The notes: a model not told the origin generated them from the sequence alone. DNA of 6,926 nt from JALHMQ01 sp020248785 (GCA_046343415.1 JBKDNL010000008.1:1-6926), one strand, 5' to 3'; counted from the stretch's first letter, positions 1 to 6,523 are shown. Made by a program: numbers and translations.

Positions 1-620
1 AGACGGCCAGCAGCGGGGAGGATGAGGGCAATGCCATCCAGTACACGGCCCGGGAGAATGACGGGACGGGGCTGTACTTCTATCGGGCGCGGTACTACGA
101 CCCGGTGATGAAGAGGTTCGTGCAGTCCGATCCCATCGGACTCGCGGGCGGGATCAATATCTATGCGTATGTGGGGGGGAACCCGATCAGCTACGTCGAT
201 CCAAGCGGTCTGTATGCTGGTGCAGTTATCGGCGTAGGTATTCGTGTAATCGGTGGTCGCGCGGCAGCCGGTGCAATTGGCGCTGGTGCGCGTCAGCTGC
301 TCGGCCCAACAGCTTGTGGTGTCGCCGCTTGCTTGTTGGCCGGCGTGTGCACGTTTAACGACGGTGCTGCTCCTCCAAGAGGGTTGCCACCTGAAGGATT
401 GAAGCCGCCGGTCGAAGGCGAGTGCAAGCCTGGCCCTGCGAGCCGCCCATCGGAACGCGACAAGGGCGGTCAAAGTCTCTGGGATCCGAACGGCGGCGAA
501 TGGCGCTGGTTCCCTGGCGACAGGTGGCACAACCCGCATTGGGATCACAACCCGCACAGTGGGCCCAGCTCGCCTTGGGTCAATGTTCCTCATGGCGGGT
601 TACCGCCCGTGAAGCCATGA
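1..620 (+). CDS. Rhs/YD-repeat polymorphic toxin, C-terminal end (5' end outside window)
   Basis: This is the last 205 codons of an Rhs protein, a large secreted or surface shell protein that delivers a C-terminal toxin in contact-dependent competition. The frame is open from base 3 with no start inside the window. The Rhs core signature is clear: GLYFYRARYYDP, then RFVQSDPIGLAGG, NIYAYVGGNP and the closing VDPSGL. The DPSGL junction ends near base 212. After it comes a variable tip of about 135 residues: a Gly/Ala-rich hydrophobic stretch (about 213-345) possibly involved in translocation, a Pro-rich linker, and a terminal module rich in Trp, His and Pro (SLWDPNGGEWRW, DRWHNPHWDHNPH, final GLPPVKP). 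I believe this last module belongs to a known polymorphic-toxin class (it resembles what is annotated as type 37), but I cannot confirm the class or its activity from sequence alone. The tip has more A/T at third codon positions than the core, typical of exchanged tips. Confidence 0.9.
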   Translation, partial: TASSGEDEGNAIQYTARENDGTGLYFYRARYYDPVMKRFVQSDPIGLAGGINIYAYVGGNPISYVDPSGLYAGAVIGVGIRVIGGRAAAGAIGAGARQLLGPTACGVAACLLAGVCTFNDGAAPPRGLPPEGLKPPVEGECKPGPASRPSERDKGGQSLWDPNGGEWRWFPGDRWHNPHWDHNPHSGPSSPWVNVPHGGLPPVKP

Positions 621-1006
621 CGAGCGACCAACGCAATCTTCGAGCGGGTCTTGTGGACTTCGCTGACCCAACGTTCCTGCTACTCGGGGAATCTAGTTCC
701 TTCGAGTGGCTTGCGGCGCAAATTGAAGGGAAGCGCGCGGTTGTGCTGAAGGGCGAGCCTGGCAAAGACCTCATGTGTTTGTCGATCGTGCCATCAGATG
801 GCGAAGGCCGAGCGTCACGAGCGGAGGGGGCTCTTGAATGGCGAATGTCAGCAAGTGAGGCGACGCTCGTCTCGCAGCAGCTTCGTGAGCTTGCCGCGAG
901 TTCGTCGCCCGCTCATGCATACCTGGATCCGGCAAGTAACCTGACCGGTGTTCAGATCGTCGCGTCCAAGGGTGAGTACGACCCTACGCGAGTCTTCGTC
1001 GAGTAA
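617..1006 (+). CDS. Putative immunity protein for the Rhs toxin tip
   Basis: This encodes a soluble acidic protein of 129 aa with no signal peptide or membrane segment. I do not recognise its family. The role is inferred from position: its ATG overlaps the stop of the Rhs gene (ATGA, 617-620), and in Rhs loci the gene immediately after the toxin tip is almost always the immunity gene. Such overlap couples translation, so the antidote is made whenever the toxin is made. The frame stays open upstream to base 422, but that region is the Rhs tip read in another frame. The ATG at 617 is therefore the sensible start, and the protein begins MTSDQRNLRAGLVDFADP. Base composition resembles the toxin tip more than the Rhs core, suggesting the two moved together. 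It ends in TAA, 7 bp before the stop of the convergent PIN gene. Confidence 0.75.
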   Translation: MTSDQRNLRAGLVDFADPTFLLLGESSSFEWLAAQIEGKRAVVLKGEPGKDLMCLSIVPSDGEGRASRAEGALEWRMSASEATLVSQQLRELAASSSPAHAYLDPASNLTGVQIVASKGEYDPTRVFVE

Positions 1007-1013
1007 GCCTGCG

Positions 1014-1436
1014 CTATGGCGTGGCGATTAGTTGCAAAGCTTGGGCGGCGCCCGTGATCCTGACGTCACCATGGCTGCCGATGCCGAGCAAGTCGCTGTC
1101 ACCCGACACGATGAGCTCGGCGCCACCGGCCACGGCTGCGGCGATGACGTGATCGTCGTCGGCGTCATTGGGCACCACGCGCGGCACCTCGGTGGGCGCC
1201 ACGACATCGACGATCTCGACGTAATCGGCCAGCACCGCCTGCGCGGTCTTGCCGATGACCGCCAGCCGCTTGGCCGGCGACGGCCGCGTCAGCACATCGG
1301 CCAGTTCTTCCAGCAGCGCCGCGCTGCTGATGAGCTGCACATCACCACGCTGGCGGATGGCTTCGAGCAGCCGATACGGTGCGCCGCGCCACAGCAGCGC
1401 GGACAAGGCCACATTGGTGTCAAGAACGATCCGCAC
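1014..1436 (-). CDS. PIN-domain toxin of a type II toxin-antitoxin pair
   Basis: This 140-aa single-domain protein belongs to the putative PIN-family toxins (COG1569/TIGR00305 type), which are Mg-dependent ribonucleases held inactive by a partner antitoxin. Visible motifs are VLDTN at the N-terminus (D6), LLEELADVL with acidic E43/E44, the acidic cluster NDADDDH (D91-D95) and IVSGDSDLL (D113, D115). This matches the usual order of PIN metal-binding acids, so the active site looks intact. I place the start at GTG 1436. It begins the conserved beta strand VRIVLDTN, and an AAGGA Shine-Dalgarno box (1446-1442) lies 5 nt upstream. The longer frame to 1496 only adds sequence lying inside the antitoxin gene. 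The gene overlaps the 3' end of the upstream antitoxin gene by 17 bp, a standard coupling in such modules. It ends in TAG, facing the immunity gene. Confidence 0.9.
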   Translation of the reverse strand: MRIVLDTNVALSALLWRGAPYRLLEAIRQRGDVQLISSAALLEELADVLTRPSPAKRLAVIGKTAQAVLADYVEIVDVVAPTEVPRVVPNDADDDHVIAAAVAGGAELIVSGDSDLLGIGSHGDVRITGAAQALQLIATP

Positions 1437-1713
1437 CCGCGTCCTTCGCTGCTGAGCCTGAAGCGGCCAGGCGCGCGCGCCGCTCGGCACGTTCAACGCG
1501 TGAGGCCTTGACCTCGGCGGCGATCTCGTCCTCGCTCATCGGCTCCACGCCTGCGGCTTCGAGTGCGGGCGCGATGGCCAGCAGCCGATCAAACGCCGCG
1601 CGCTTGGCCGACTTGGCGGCGAGGAACTCCACGAAGTCCACTACTTCGGCCACCTGCTGTGGCGACAGCGCCTTGATCTTGGTGATGAGCACCTGCTCCA
1701 CGGTTGCGTTCAT
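1420..1713 (-). CDS. Putative antitoxin partner of the PIN toxin
   Basis: This encodes a 97-aa charged protein, predicted mostly helical. The N-terminal half (about 5-35, LITKIKALSPQQVAEVVDFV) resembles the short helical domain of small antitoxins such as the DUF2281 type. The C-terminal half is an extended acidic then basic helix (SEDEIAAEV, then an Arg/Ala-rich run), a typical toxin-wrapping tail. The antitoxin role is inferred from its size and its 17-bp overlap with the following PIN gene, not from a decisive motif. The ATG at 1713 has a strong GGGAGG Shine-Dalgarno (1726-1721) 7 nt upstream. It follows the XRE gene by 17 bp, so the three genes very likely share one transcript. No obvious DNA-binding motif is seen here, so autoregulation may be the job of the XRE protein upstream. 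Confidence 0.75.
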   Translation of the reverse strand: MNATVEQVLITKIKALSPQQVAEVVDFVEFLAAKSAKRAAFDRLLAIAPALEAAGVEPMSEDEIAAEVKASRVERAERRARLAASGSAAKDAGADRS

Positions 1714-1730
1714 TGAATGCCCTCCCGTGT

Positions 1731-2093
1731 TCAGCGCGCAAGCGCCTGAAGTTGCTTCTTGGTCAGGAAGGCATCGAGCAGCTTCTTGACCACGTTCTTG
1801 TCCTCGTCGGAAAGCTGCTCGACTTCCTGAAACTGCTTCAACAGTTCCCGGTCCTCGAAGCGCGCCTTGGCCGCCTCGGTGGCTGCGCCATCGAGCAGGT
1901 AGTCGCTGGTCACACCCAGCGCATCGGCCAGGCGCTTCAAGGTGTCGCCCGAGGGGCGTGAGGTGCCGCGTTCGAAGCGGCCGATGTGGGTGTAGTGCAG
2001 CCCGGCCAGTTGCCCCAGCTCGGTCTGCGACAGGTTCTTGTTCTTGCGCAGCTCGCGCAGGCGCTGCGCAAAGCCTTCCAGCGTCTCAGCCAT
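1731..2093 (-). CDS. XRE-family (Cro/C1-type) transcriptional repressor
   Basis: This 120-aa protein has an N-terminal helix-turn-helix of the lambda Cro/C1 class. Residues about 7-65 carry RLRELRKNKNLSQTELGQLA, the recognition-helix region HYTHIGRFERGTSRP, and the closing TLKRLADALGVTSDYLL. The C-terminal 50 residues are charged and helical and probably dimerise; there is no LexA/C1 peptidase motif. I place the start at ATG 2093, where a GGAG box lies 8 nt upstream and the domain begins at the normal distance. The frame is open to 2201 with other ATGs (for example 2171), so a longer form cannot be excluded. It is the first gene of the leftward operon and is divergent from the primase-helicase gene. 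A palindromic site in the shared promoter region (2225-2242) makes it the likely repressor of both directions. Confidence 0.9.
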   Translation of the reverse strand: MAETLEGFAQRLRELRKNKNLSQTELGQLAGLHYTHIGRFERGTSRPSGDTLKRLADALGVTSDYLLDGAATEAAKARFEDRELLKQFQEVEQLSDEDKNVVKKLLDAFLTKKQLQALAR

Positions 2094-2194
2094 ATCCAGC
2101 ACTCCAGCCACCAAAACGGTGTTCGATGGAGCCATGGTGCCGGATTTGAACGATGAAAGCGACGCTTGCATGCTCGATATTGGGGCGTTGATGC

Positions 2195-2223
2195 TTGGCA
2201 TTATAAAGCACTCTCGCTAGATT
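2195..2223 (+). promoter_or_regulatory. Rightward promoter of the primase-helicase/recombinase operon
   Basis: The best candidate is -35 TTGGCA (2195-2200, 5 of 6) and -10 TAGATT (2218-2223, 4 of 6) with a 17-bp spacer, giving a start near 2230. A weaker alternative is TTGGGG (2180-2185) with TATAAA (2202-2207) and a 16-bp spacer. Either one overlaps the opposing promoter. The predicted start of the first falls inside the palindrome at 2225-2242. Confidence 0.5.
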
Positions 2224-2228
2224 CTCAA
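2200..2228 (-). promoter_or_regulatory. Leftward promoter of the XRE-antitoxin-PIN operon
   Basis: On the minus strand there is a perfect -10 TATAAT (2205-2200) and a -35 TTGAGA (2228-2223, 5 of 6 matches), separated by the ideal 17 bp. Transcription would begin near 2193, giving a leader of about 100 nt before the XRE ATG at 2093. The -35 overlaps the left arm of the palindrome at 2225-2242, so a bound repressor would block it. Confidence 0.7.
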
Positions 2229-2242
2229 GCACGTTTGCTTGA
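2225..2242. promoter_or_regulatory. Palindromic operator candidate (TCAAGCA-N4-TGCTTGA)
   Basis: This is a perfect inverted repeat with 7-bp arms and a 4-bp CGTT centre, the size bound by a dimeric XRE repressor. It covers the -35 of the leftward promoter and the predicted start site of the rightward one. Related half-sites lie nearby: TGCTT at 2192-2196 and AAGCA at 2206-2210 (inverted, flanking the leftward -10), and GCTTG at 2164-2168. They suggest a second, weaker operator. Binding by the XRE protein is inferred. Confidence 0.6.
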
Positions 2243-2274
2243 TGCAAAAAATTCTTGGTGAGGTGGTGAAAAAC

Positions 2275-5268
2275 ATGGCGCGCATCCCCGAAGCAGAGAT
2301 CGAGCGGCTGAAGGAGGCGGTGCCGGTGGCGCGCCTGGTCGAGGCCTCGGGCGTGGAGCTGAAGAAGGGCGGCAAGGATCTACTCGGCCGCTGCCCGTTC
2401 CATGAGGATGCGACGGCCAGCCTGGTGGTGACGCCGGGCAAGAACCTGTGGCACTGCTTCGGCTGCGGGGTGGGCGGCGGACCGATTGACTGGGTGATGA
2501 AGCGCCAGGGGGTGAGCTTCCGGCACGCGGTGGAACTGCTGCGCGCCGATGCTGGCCTGGCCGAGCTGGGCACGCCCACGCCACGCACGCGCGCCAAGCT
2601 GCCCGCGCCCGTGGCGCTGGACGCGGGCGAGCAGGAGTTGCTCGACCAGATCATTGGCTACTACCACGAGACATTGCTCGCGGCACCCGAGGCGATGGCC
2701 TACCTGGAGCGCCGAGGCATCGCCAGCCGTGAGCTGATCGAGCAGCACCGCCTGGGCTTCGCCAACCGCACCTTGGGCCTACGGCTGCCGGCCACGCAGA
2801 TCAAGGCCGGCGCCGAGGTGCGCGGGCGGCTGCAAAAGATCGGCCTCATCCGCGAGTCCGGCCACGAGCACTTCAACGGCTCGCTGGTGGTGCCGATCTT
2901 CGATGCGGCCGGGCACGTGGTGGAGGTCTACGGCCGCAAGCTGCTGGACAACCTGCGCGCGGGCACGCCGGCGCACCTGTACCTGCCTGGGCCGCACCGG
3001 GGCGTGTGGAACGAGCGGGCACTCGTCGGCCAGGCCGAGGTGATCCTCACCGAGGCGCTGATCGACGCGATGACGTTCTGGTGCGCCGGATACTGCAACG
3101 TCACCGCTGCCTATGGCGTGGAGGGCCTGACCGACGATCACCTGGCCACGTTCAAGCGCCTGGGCGTGCGCCGCGTGCTGATTGCCTTCGACCGTGACGA
3201 CGCCGGCGAGCGTGGTGCCGACAAAGCCGCCGAGCGGCTGATGGCCGAGGGCATTGAGTGCTACCGCGTGCAGTTCCCCAAAGGCATGGACGCCAACGAG
3301 TACGCGCTCAAGGTGACGCCGGCCGAGAAGTCCCTTGGCCTGCTGATCCGCAAGGCCGTATGGCTGGGCAAAGGTGCGCCGCCAACCGAGCCACCTGGCC
3401 AGCACGTCGAGGACGTGCCATTGCCTGCTGCAGCGGTCGAGATCGCGCCGACCGTTGAAACCCCTTCCTTAGCCGCTGATGCCGTCGCTCCACCAGCGGC
3501 CACCGACGTTGACGCCCAGGTCAGCGATGACGAGGTGGTGATGAGCTTCGGAGATCGCCGCTACCGCGTGCGCGGCCTGGCCAAGAACCTGAGTGCGGAG
3601 GTGCTCAAGGTCAACGTGCTGGCGTCCAAGGGTGAGGCGTACCACGTCGACAGCTTCGACCTGTACGCGGCGCGGGCGCGCGCCCACTACATCGGCCAGG
3701 CGGCTAAAGAGCTGGCCTGCCGCGAGGACGTGATCAAGCTGGATCTCGGGCGCATCCTCTTGAAACTCGAAGCCCTGCAGGCCGAGCGCATCCGCGGCGC
3801 GCTCACGCGCGAGCCTGAGCGGCCGAAGATGACCGCGGCCGACGAAGCCGAGGCTCTGGCCCTGCTCAAGACCCCCGACCTCTTGGCGCGCATCGTGGCC
3901 GACTTCGACGCCTGCGGCCTGGTCGGAGAAGGCACAAACAAGCTCGCCGGCTACCTGGCCGCCACCAGCCGCAAGCTGGGCGGCCCGCTGGCCATCGTCG
4001 TGCAGTCCTCATCGGCGGCAGGCAAGAGCAGCCTCATGGATGCGGTGCTGGCCTTCATGCCCGAGGAAGAGCGCATCAAGTACAGCGCGATGACGGGGCA
4101 GAGCCTGTTCTACATGGGCGAGACGAACCTCAAGCACAAGATCCTGGCCATTGCCGAGGAAGAAGGTGCCAGCCGGGCGAGCTACGCGCTGAAACTGCTG
4201 CAGTCCGAGGGTGAGCTCACCATCGCCAGCACCGGCAAGGACGCGACGACCGGCAACCTGGTGACGCAGCAATACCGCGTCGAAGGGCCGGTGATGATCT
4301 TCCTGACCACCACGGCCATCGAGATCGACGAAGAACTCTTGAACCGCTGCCTGGTGCTCAGCGTGGACGAGGGCCGCGCGCAGACCGAGGCCATCCACCG
4401 GCTACAGCGCGAGCGGCGCACGCTGGCGGGGTTGAAGGCCAAGCAGGACAAAACGCGCCTCGTGCGCCTGCACCAGAACGCCCAGCGCCTGCTGCGGCCG
4501 CTGGCTGTCGTGAACCCGTATGCCGACCGCCTGACCTTCCTCAGTGACAAGACGCGCACGCGGCGCGACCACGAGAAGTACCTGACGCTGATCGACACCA
4601 TCGCGCTGCTGCACCAACACCAGCGGCCGGTGAAGACCATGCTCGATGCTGGCCAGGCCGTCGAGTACATCGAGGTGACGGCCGAGGACATCAGCCAGGC
4701 CAACGCCATTGCCCACGAGGTGCTGGGCCGCAGCCTGGACGAGTTGCCGCCGCAGACACGCCGCCTGCTGGCCAGCGTGATCGATCACGTGCGCAGCCAA
4801 GCCAAGGCGCAGGCGATCCCGCAGGCCGAAGTGCGCTTCACGCGCAAGGACGTGCGCAATGCCACCGGCTGGGGCGATACCCAACTTAAGGTGCACCTGG
4901 CGCGCCTGGTCGAACTCGAATACCTGCTGACGCACCGCGCCGAGCGTGGTCAGGGCTTCGCCTATGAGTTGCTGTTCGATGGCGACGCGAGCACGGCCGT
5001 GCACCTGTCGGGGCTCATCGACACCGCCGGTCTGCACGACTACGACGGCCAGCGGTCGGGGGCAAAGACAGAGCGGTCGGCCCCTGGTCGGGGTGCGGTC
5101 GGCCAGCGGTCGGGGGTGGTTCAGGCGGCACAACCGGCCGATAAGCCAGCACTGGCGCGGGTTCCAGGCGATGAGACCGACGACGAGCCGCAAGCGCATC
5201 TCCTGCGCTCGAACGGCAAACACCCGTCGTACGTAGTCCCATCCTTAGCCGCTGAGGTCCGCCAATGA
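2275..5268 (+). CDS. CHC2 zinc-finger/TOPRIM primase fused to a P-loop helicase
   Basis: This 997-aa replication protein is much longer than ordinary DnaG primase. Domains in order: a CHC2 zinc finger (C40, H43, C61, C64 in RCPFHED and HCFGCGVGG); a DnaG-like primase core; TOPRIM (about 255-345) with E260 in LTEALIDA and D306/D308 in AFDRDDAGE; a Pro/Ala-rich linker (about 365-415); and a P-loop ATPase (about 570-700). The ATPase has Walker A SSSAAGKSS (K584), an acidic Walker B-like ILAIAEEEG (E628-E630), and a sensor-like IFLTTTAIEIDEELLNR. Residues about 850-900 look like a winged helix. A disordered tail follows. The layout recalls self-sufficient primase-helicases such as phage P4 alpha or T7 gp4, though the ATPase is not clearly of either class. 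I chose ATG 2275 because MARIPEAEIERL starts a normal primase N-terminus and GAGG/GGTG boxes precede it. The TTG/ATG at 2239/2242 lies in the operator and lacks a ribosome site. The gene overlaps the recombinase start. Confidence 0.93.
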   Translation: MARIPEAEIERLKEAVPVARLVEASGVELKKGGKDLLGRCPFHEDATASLVVTPGKNLWHCFGCGVGGGPIDWVMKRQGVSFRHAVELLRADAGLAELGTPTPRTRAKLPAPVALDAGEQELLDQIIGYYHETLLAAPEAMAYLERRGIASRELIEQHRLGFANRTLGLRLPATQIKAGAEVRGRLQKIGLIRESGHEHFNGSLVVPIFDAAGHVVEVYGRKLLDNLRAGTPAHLYLPGPHRGVWNERALVGQAEVILTEALIDAMTFWCAGYCNVTAAYGVEGLTDDHLATFKRLGVRRVLIAFDRDDAGERGADKAAERLMAEGIECYRVQFPKGMDANEYALKVTPAEKSLGLLIRKAVWLGKGAPPTEPPGQHVEDVPLPAAAVEIAPTVETPSLAADAVAPPAATDVDAQVSDDEVVMSFGDRRYRVRGLAKNLSAEVLKVNVLASKGEAYHVDSFDLYAARARAHYIGQAAKELACREDVIKLDLGRILLKLEALQAERIRGALTREPERPKMTAADEAEALALLKTPDLLARIVADFDACGLVGEGTNKLAGYLAATSRKLGGPLAIVVQSSSAAGKSSLMDAVLAFMPEEERIKYSAMTGQSLFYMGETNLKHKILAIAEEEGASRASYALKLLQSEGELTIASTGKDATTGNLVTQQYRVEGPVMIFLTTTAIEIDEELLNRCLVLSVDEGRAQTEAIHRLQRERRTLAGLKAKQDKTRLVRLHQNAQRLLRPLAVVNPYADRLTFLSDKTRTRRDHEKYLTLIDTIALLHQHQRPVKTMLDAGQAVEYIEVTAEDISQANAIAHEVLGRSLDELPPQTRRLLASVIDHVRSQAKAQAIPQAEVRFTRKDVRNATGWGDTQLKVHLARLVELEYLLTHRAERGQGFAYELLFDGDASTAVHLSGLIDTAGLHDYDGQRSGAKTERSAPGRGAVGQRSGVVQAAQPADKPALARVPGDETDDEPQAHLLRSNGKHPSYVVPSLAAEVRQ
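5046..5116 (+). repeat. Iteron-like array of GGTCGG boxes with 11-bp phasing
   Basis: Five GGTCGG hexamers start at 5054, 5075, 5086, 5097 and 5108, so the steps are 21, 11, 11 and 11 bp. The outer two lie inside an exact 17-bp direct repeat, CGGCCAGCGGTCGGGGG, at 5046-5062 and 5100-5116. The array is within the disordered tail of the primase-helicase (about residues 924-948), where the boxes are read in all three codon phases (RS, RS, GR, VG, RS). The protein is therefore not repeated; the DNA is. Phasing of about one helical turn suits cooperative protein binding, as in replication iterons or recombinase accessory sites. Function is inferred. Confidence 0.65.
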
Positions 5269-6293
5269 CCGGCCGCCCCGGCAAGAAGCCCGGCGCGCTG
5301 CGCCTGGCCGGCGACCCCGAGCAGGCCGGCGGCTTCCGCGCCTACCTGGTGGACTTCCTGGCGTGGACGGCCGCGCGCCAGTACTCGGCGATGACGGTCA
5401 AGGCCAGGAGGATCGAGCTGGGTTACTTCATCGACTGGTGCGAGGAGCGCAGCATCAGGCGGCCGGATGAGGTGACGCGCGGCATGCTGGAGCGCTACCG
5501 GCAGCACGTCTTCCAGTACCGCAGAAAAACCGACGGCGCGCCGCTGTCGCACCAGACGCAGGCCAAGCGGCTGATCTCGGTGCGGGCGTTCTTCCAGTGG
5601 CTGGCACGCCAGCACCACCTGCTCTACAACCCGGCCAGCGAGCTGGAGTTGCCCAAGCAGCAGCAGCGCTTGCCGCGCCACATCCTGAGCGTGGCCGAGG
5701 TCGAGCAGGTGCTCAACGCCTGCGACACCGGCGAGCCGCTGGGCCTGCGCGACCGCGCCATGCTCGAAACCCTCTACAGCACCGGCATGCGCCGCGCCGA
5801 GCTGACGGGCCTGCGCGCCGACGATCTGGACCTCAACCGCGGCACGGTCTTCGTGCGCCAGGGCAAGGGCGCCAAGGATCGTGTCGTGCCGATTGGCGAG
5901 CGGGCCTGCCGGTGGGTCGAGCGCTACCTGTTCCAGGTGCGGCCGGACCTGGTGGACGTGGACGACGACGGCACGCTGTTCCTGGCCAAGCATGGCGAGG
6001 GGATGCAGGCCAAGCAGTTGAGCGTGATCGTGAGGAACGCGATCGCCAGGGCAAGCCTCGAGCGCTTCCAGGACACGCACCCGAACGCTGCCTGCCACCT
6101 GCTGCGGCATGCCTGCGCCACGCACATGCTGGAGAACGGGGCGGACATCCGCTACATCCAGGCGCTGCTCGGGCATGCCGACCTGAGCACGACGGAGGTG
6201 TACACGCGGGTGAGCATCCAGCAGCTCAAGGCCGTGCACGAGAGGACGCATCCGGCGCGAATGCCGGGCCTTGGGCGCGTTCAAACCGCTTGA
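5265..6293 (+). CDS. Tyrosine recombinase (XerC/D-like integrase)
   Basis: This 342-aa site-specific recombinase cuts and rejoins DNA through a 3'-phosphotyrosine intermediate. An N-terminal SAM-like core-binding domain (about 25-125, with SAMTVKARRIELGYFIDWCE and ending YNPASELELP) is followed by the catalytic domain (about 138-325). All six catalytic residues are visible: R176 (STGMRRAEL), K201 (GKGAKDR), H278 and R281 (CHLLRHACATHM), H304 (LLGHADLSTT) and nucleophile Y313 (EVYTRV). It lacks an evident extra helix of the kind that marks integron integrases between the conserved patches, so it is XerC-like rather than IntI. Its ATG overlaps the stop of the primase-helicase gene (ATGA, 5265-5268), so the two are translationally coupled. 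It is close in style to the recombinases often annotated as XerC beside IS91-type transposases, but no such transposase follows here. The structured DNA just downstream may contain its target. Confidence 0.93.
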   Translation: MTGRPGKKPGALRLAGDPEQAGGFRAYLVDFLAWTAARQYSAMTVKARRIELGYFIDWCEERSIRRPDEVTRGMLERYRQHVFQYRRKTDGAPLSHQTQAKRLISVRAFFQWLARQHHLLYNPASELELPKQQQRLPRHILSVAEVEQVLNACDTGEPLGLRDRAMLETLYSTGMRRAELTGLRADDLDLNRGTVFVRQGKGAKDRVVPIGERACRWVERYLFQVRPDLVDVDDDGTLFLAKHGEGMQAKQLSVIVRNAIARASLERFQDTHPNAACHLLRHACATHMLENGADIRYIQALLGHADLSTTEVYTRVSIQQLKAVHERTHPARMPGLGRVQTA

Positions 6294-6301
6294 CCCTGCC
6301 G

Positions 6302-6358
6302 GCGGCGCCAAGAGCGCTGCAGCGGACGCCTGACGGCGCCGCTGAGCTTGGGCGCCGC
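6302..6358 (+). repeat. Two-tier stem-loop just after the recombinase stop
   Basis: The outer stem pairs GCGGCGCCAAG (6302-6312) with CTTGGGCGCCGC (6347-6358), with one bulged C. The inner stem pairs CAGCGG plus CGCC (6320-6325, 6327-6330) with GGCG plus CCGCTG (6335-6344), leaving A6326 bulged and a TGAC loop. It starts 8 bp after the stop and could end the operon transcript, but there is no run of T, so an ordinary intrinsic terminator is not supported. A recombination or processing structure is the alternative. Confidence 0.55.
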
Positions 6359-6523
6359 GCATGCTGCCGACTTCACGCCGTCACGGCCCTTGCGGAGCCA
6401 AGGCCCGCGCCGGTGGGCGCGCTGCGGCGTTCGACGGCCATCAAAGCCAGGCGCTTCGCGCAGGACCACGAGACAGGCCCGGCCGGGCATTGAGCCCGCC
6501 CGTTCCTGGCAGGCGCTGCGGGG

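Noticed and set aside
422..616. N-terminal extension of the immunity gene frame
   Set aside because: It lies wholly inside the Rhs tip in another frame, and the ATG at 617 overlapping the Rhs stop is the natural coupled start.
2239..2274. Earlier TTG/ATG start for the primase-helicase
   Set aside because: It falls in the palindrome and has no ribosome binding site. The family-like N-terminus begins at ATG 2275 with GAGG/GGTG boxes upstream.
2217..3405. Several minus-strand open frames opposite the primase gene
   Set aside because: They have no recognisable motifs, with low-complexity Pro/Arg/Ala composition, and lie opposite well-supported primase domains.
5121..6362. Long minus-strand open frame (413 aa) opposite the recombinase
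   Set aside because: It is antisense to a clear recombinase with full catalytic residues. Its translation is Gln/Ala/His/Arg-rich, typical of a GC-rich shadow frame.
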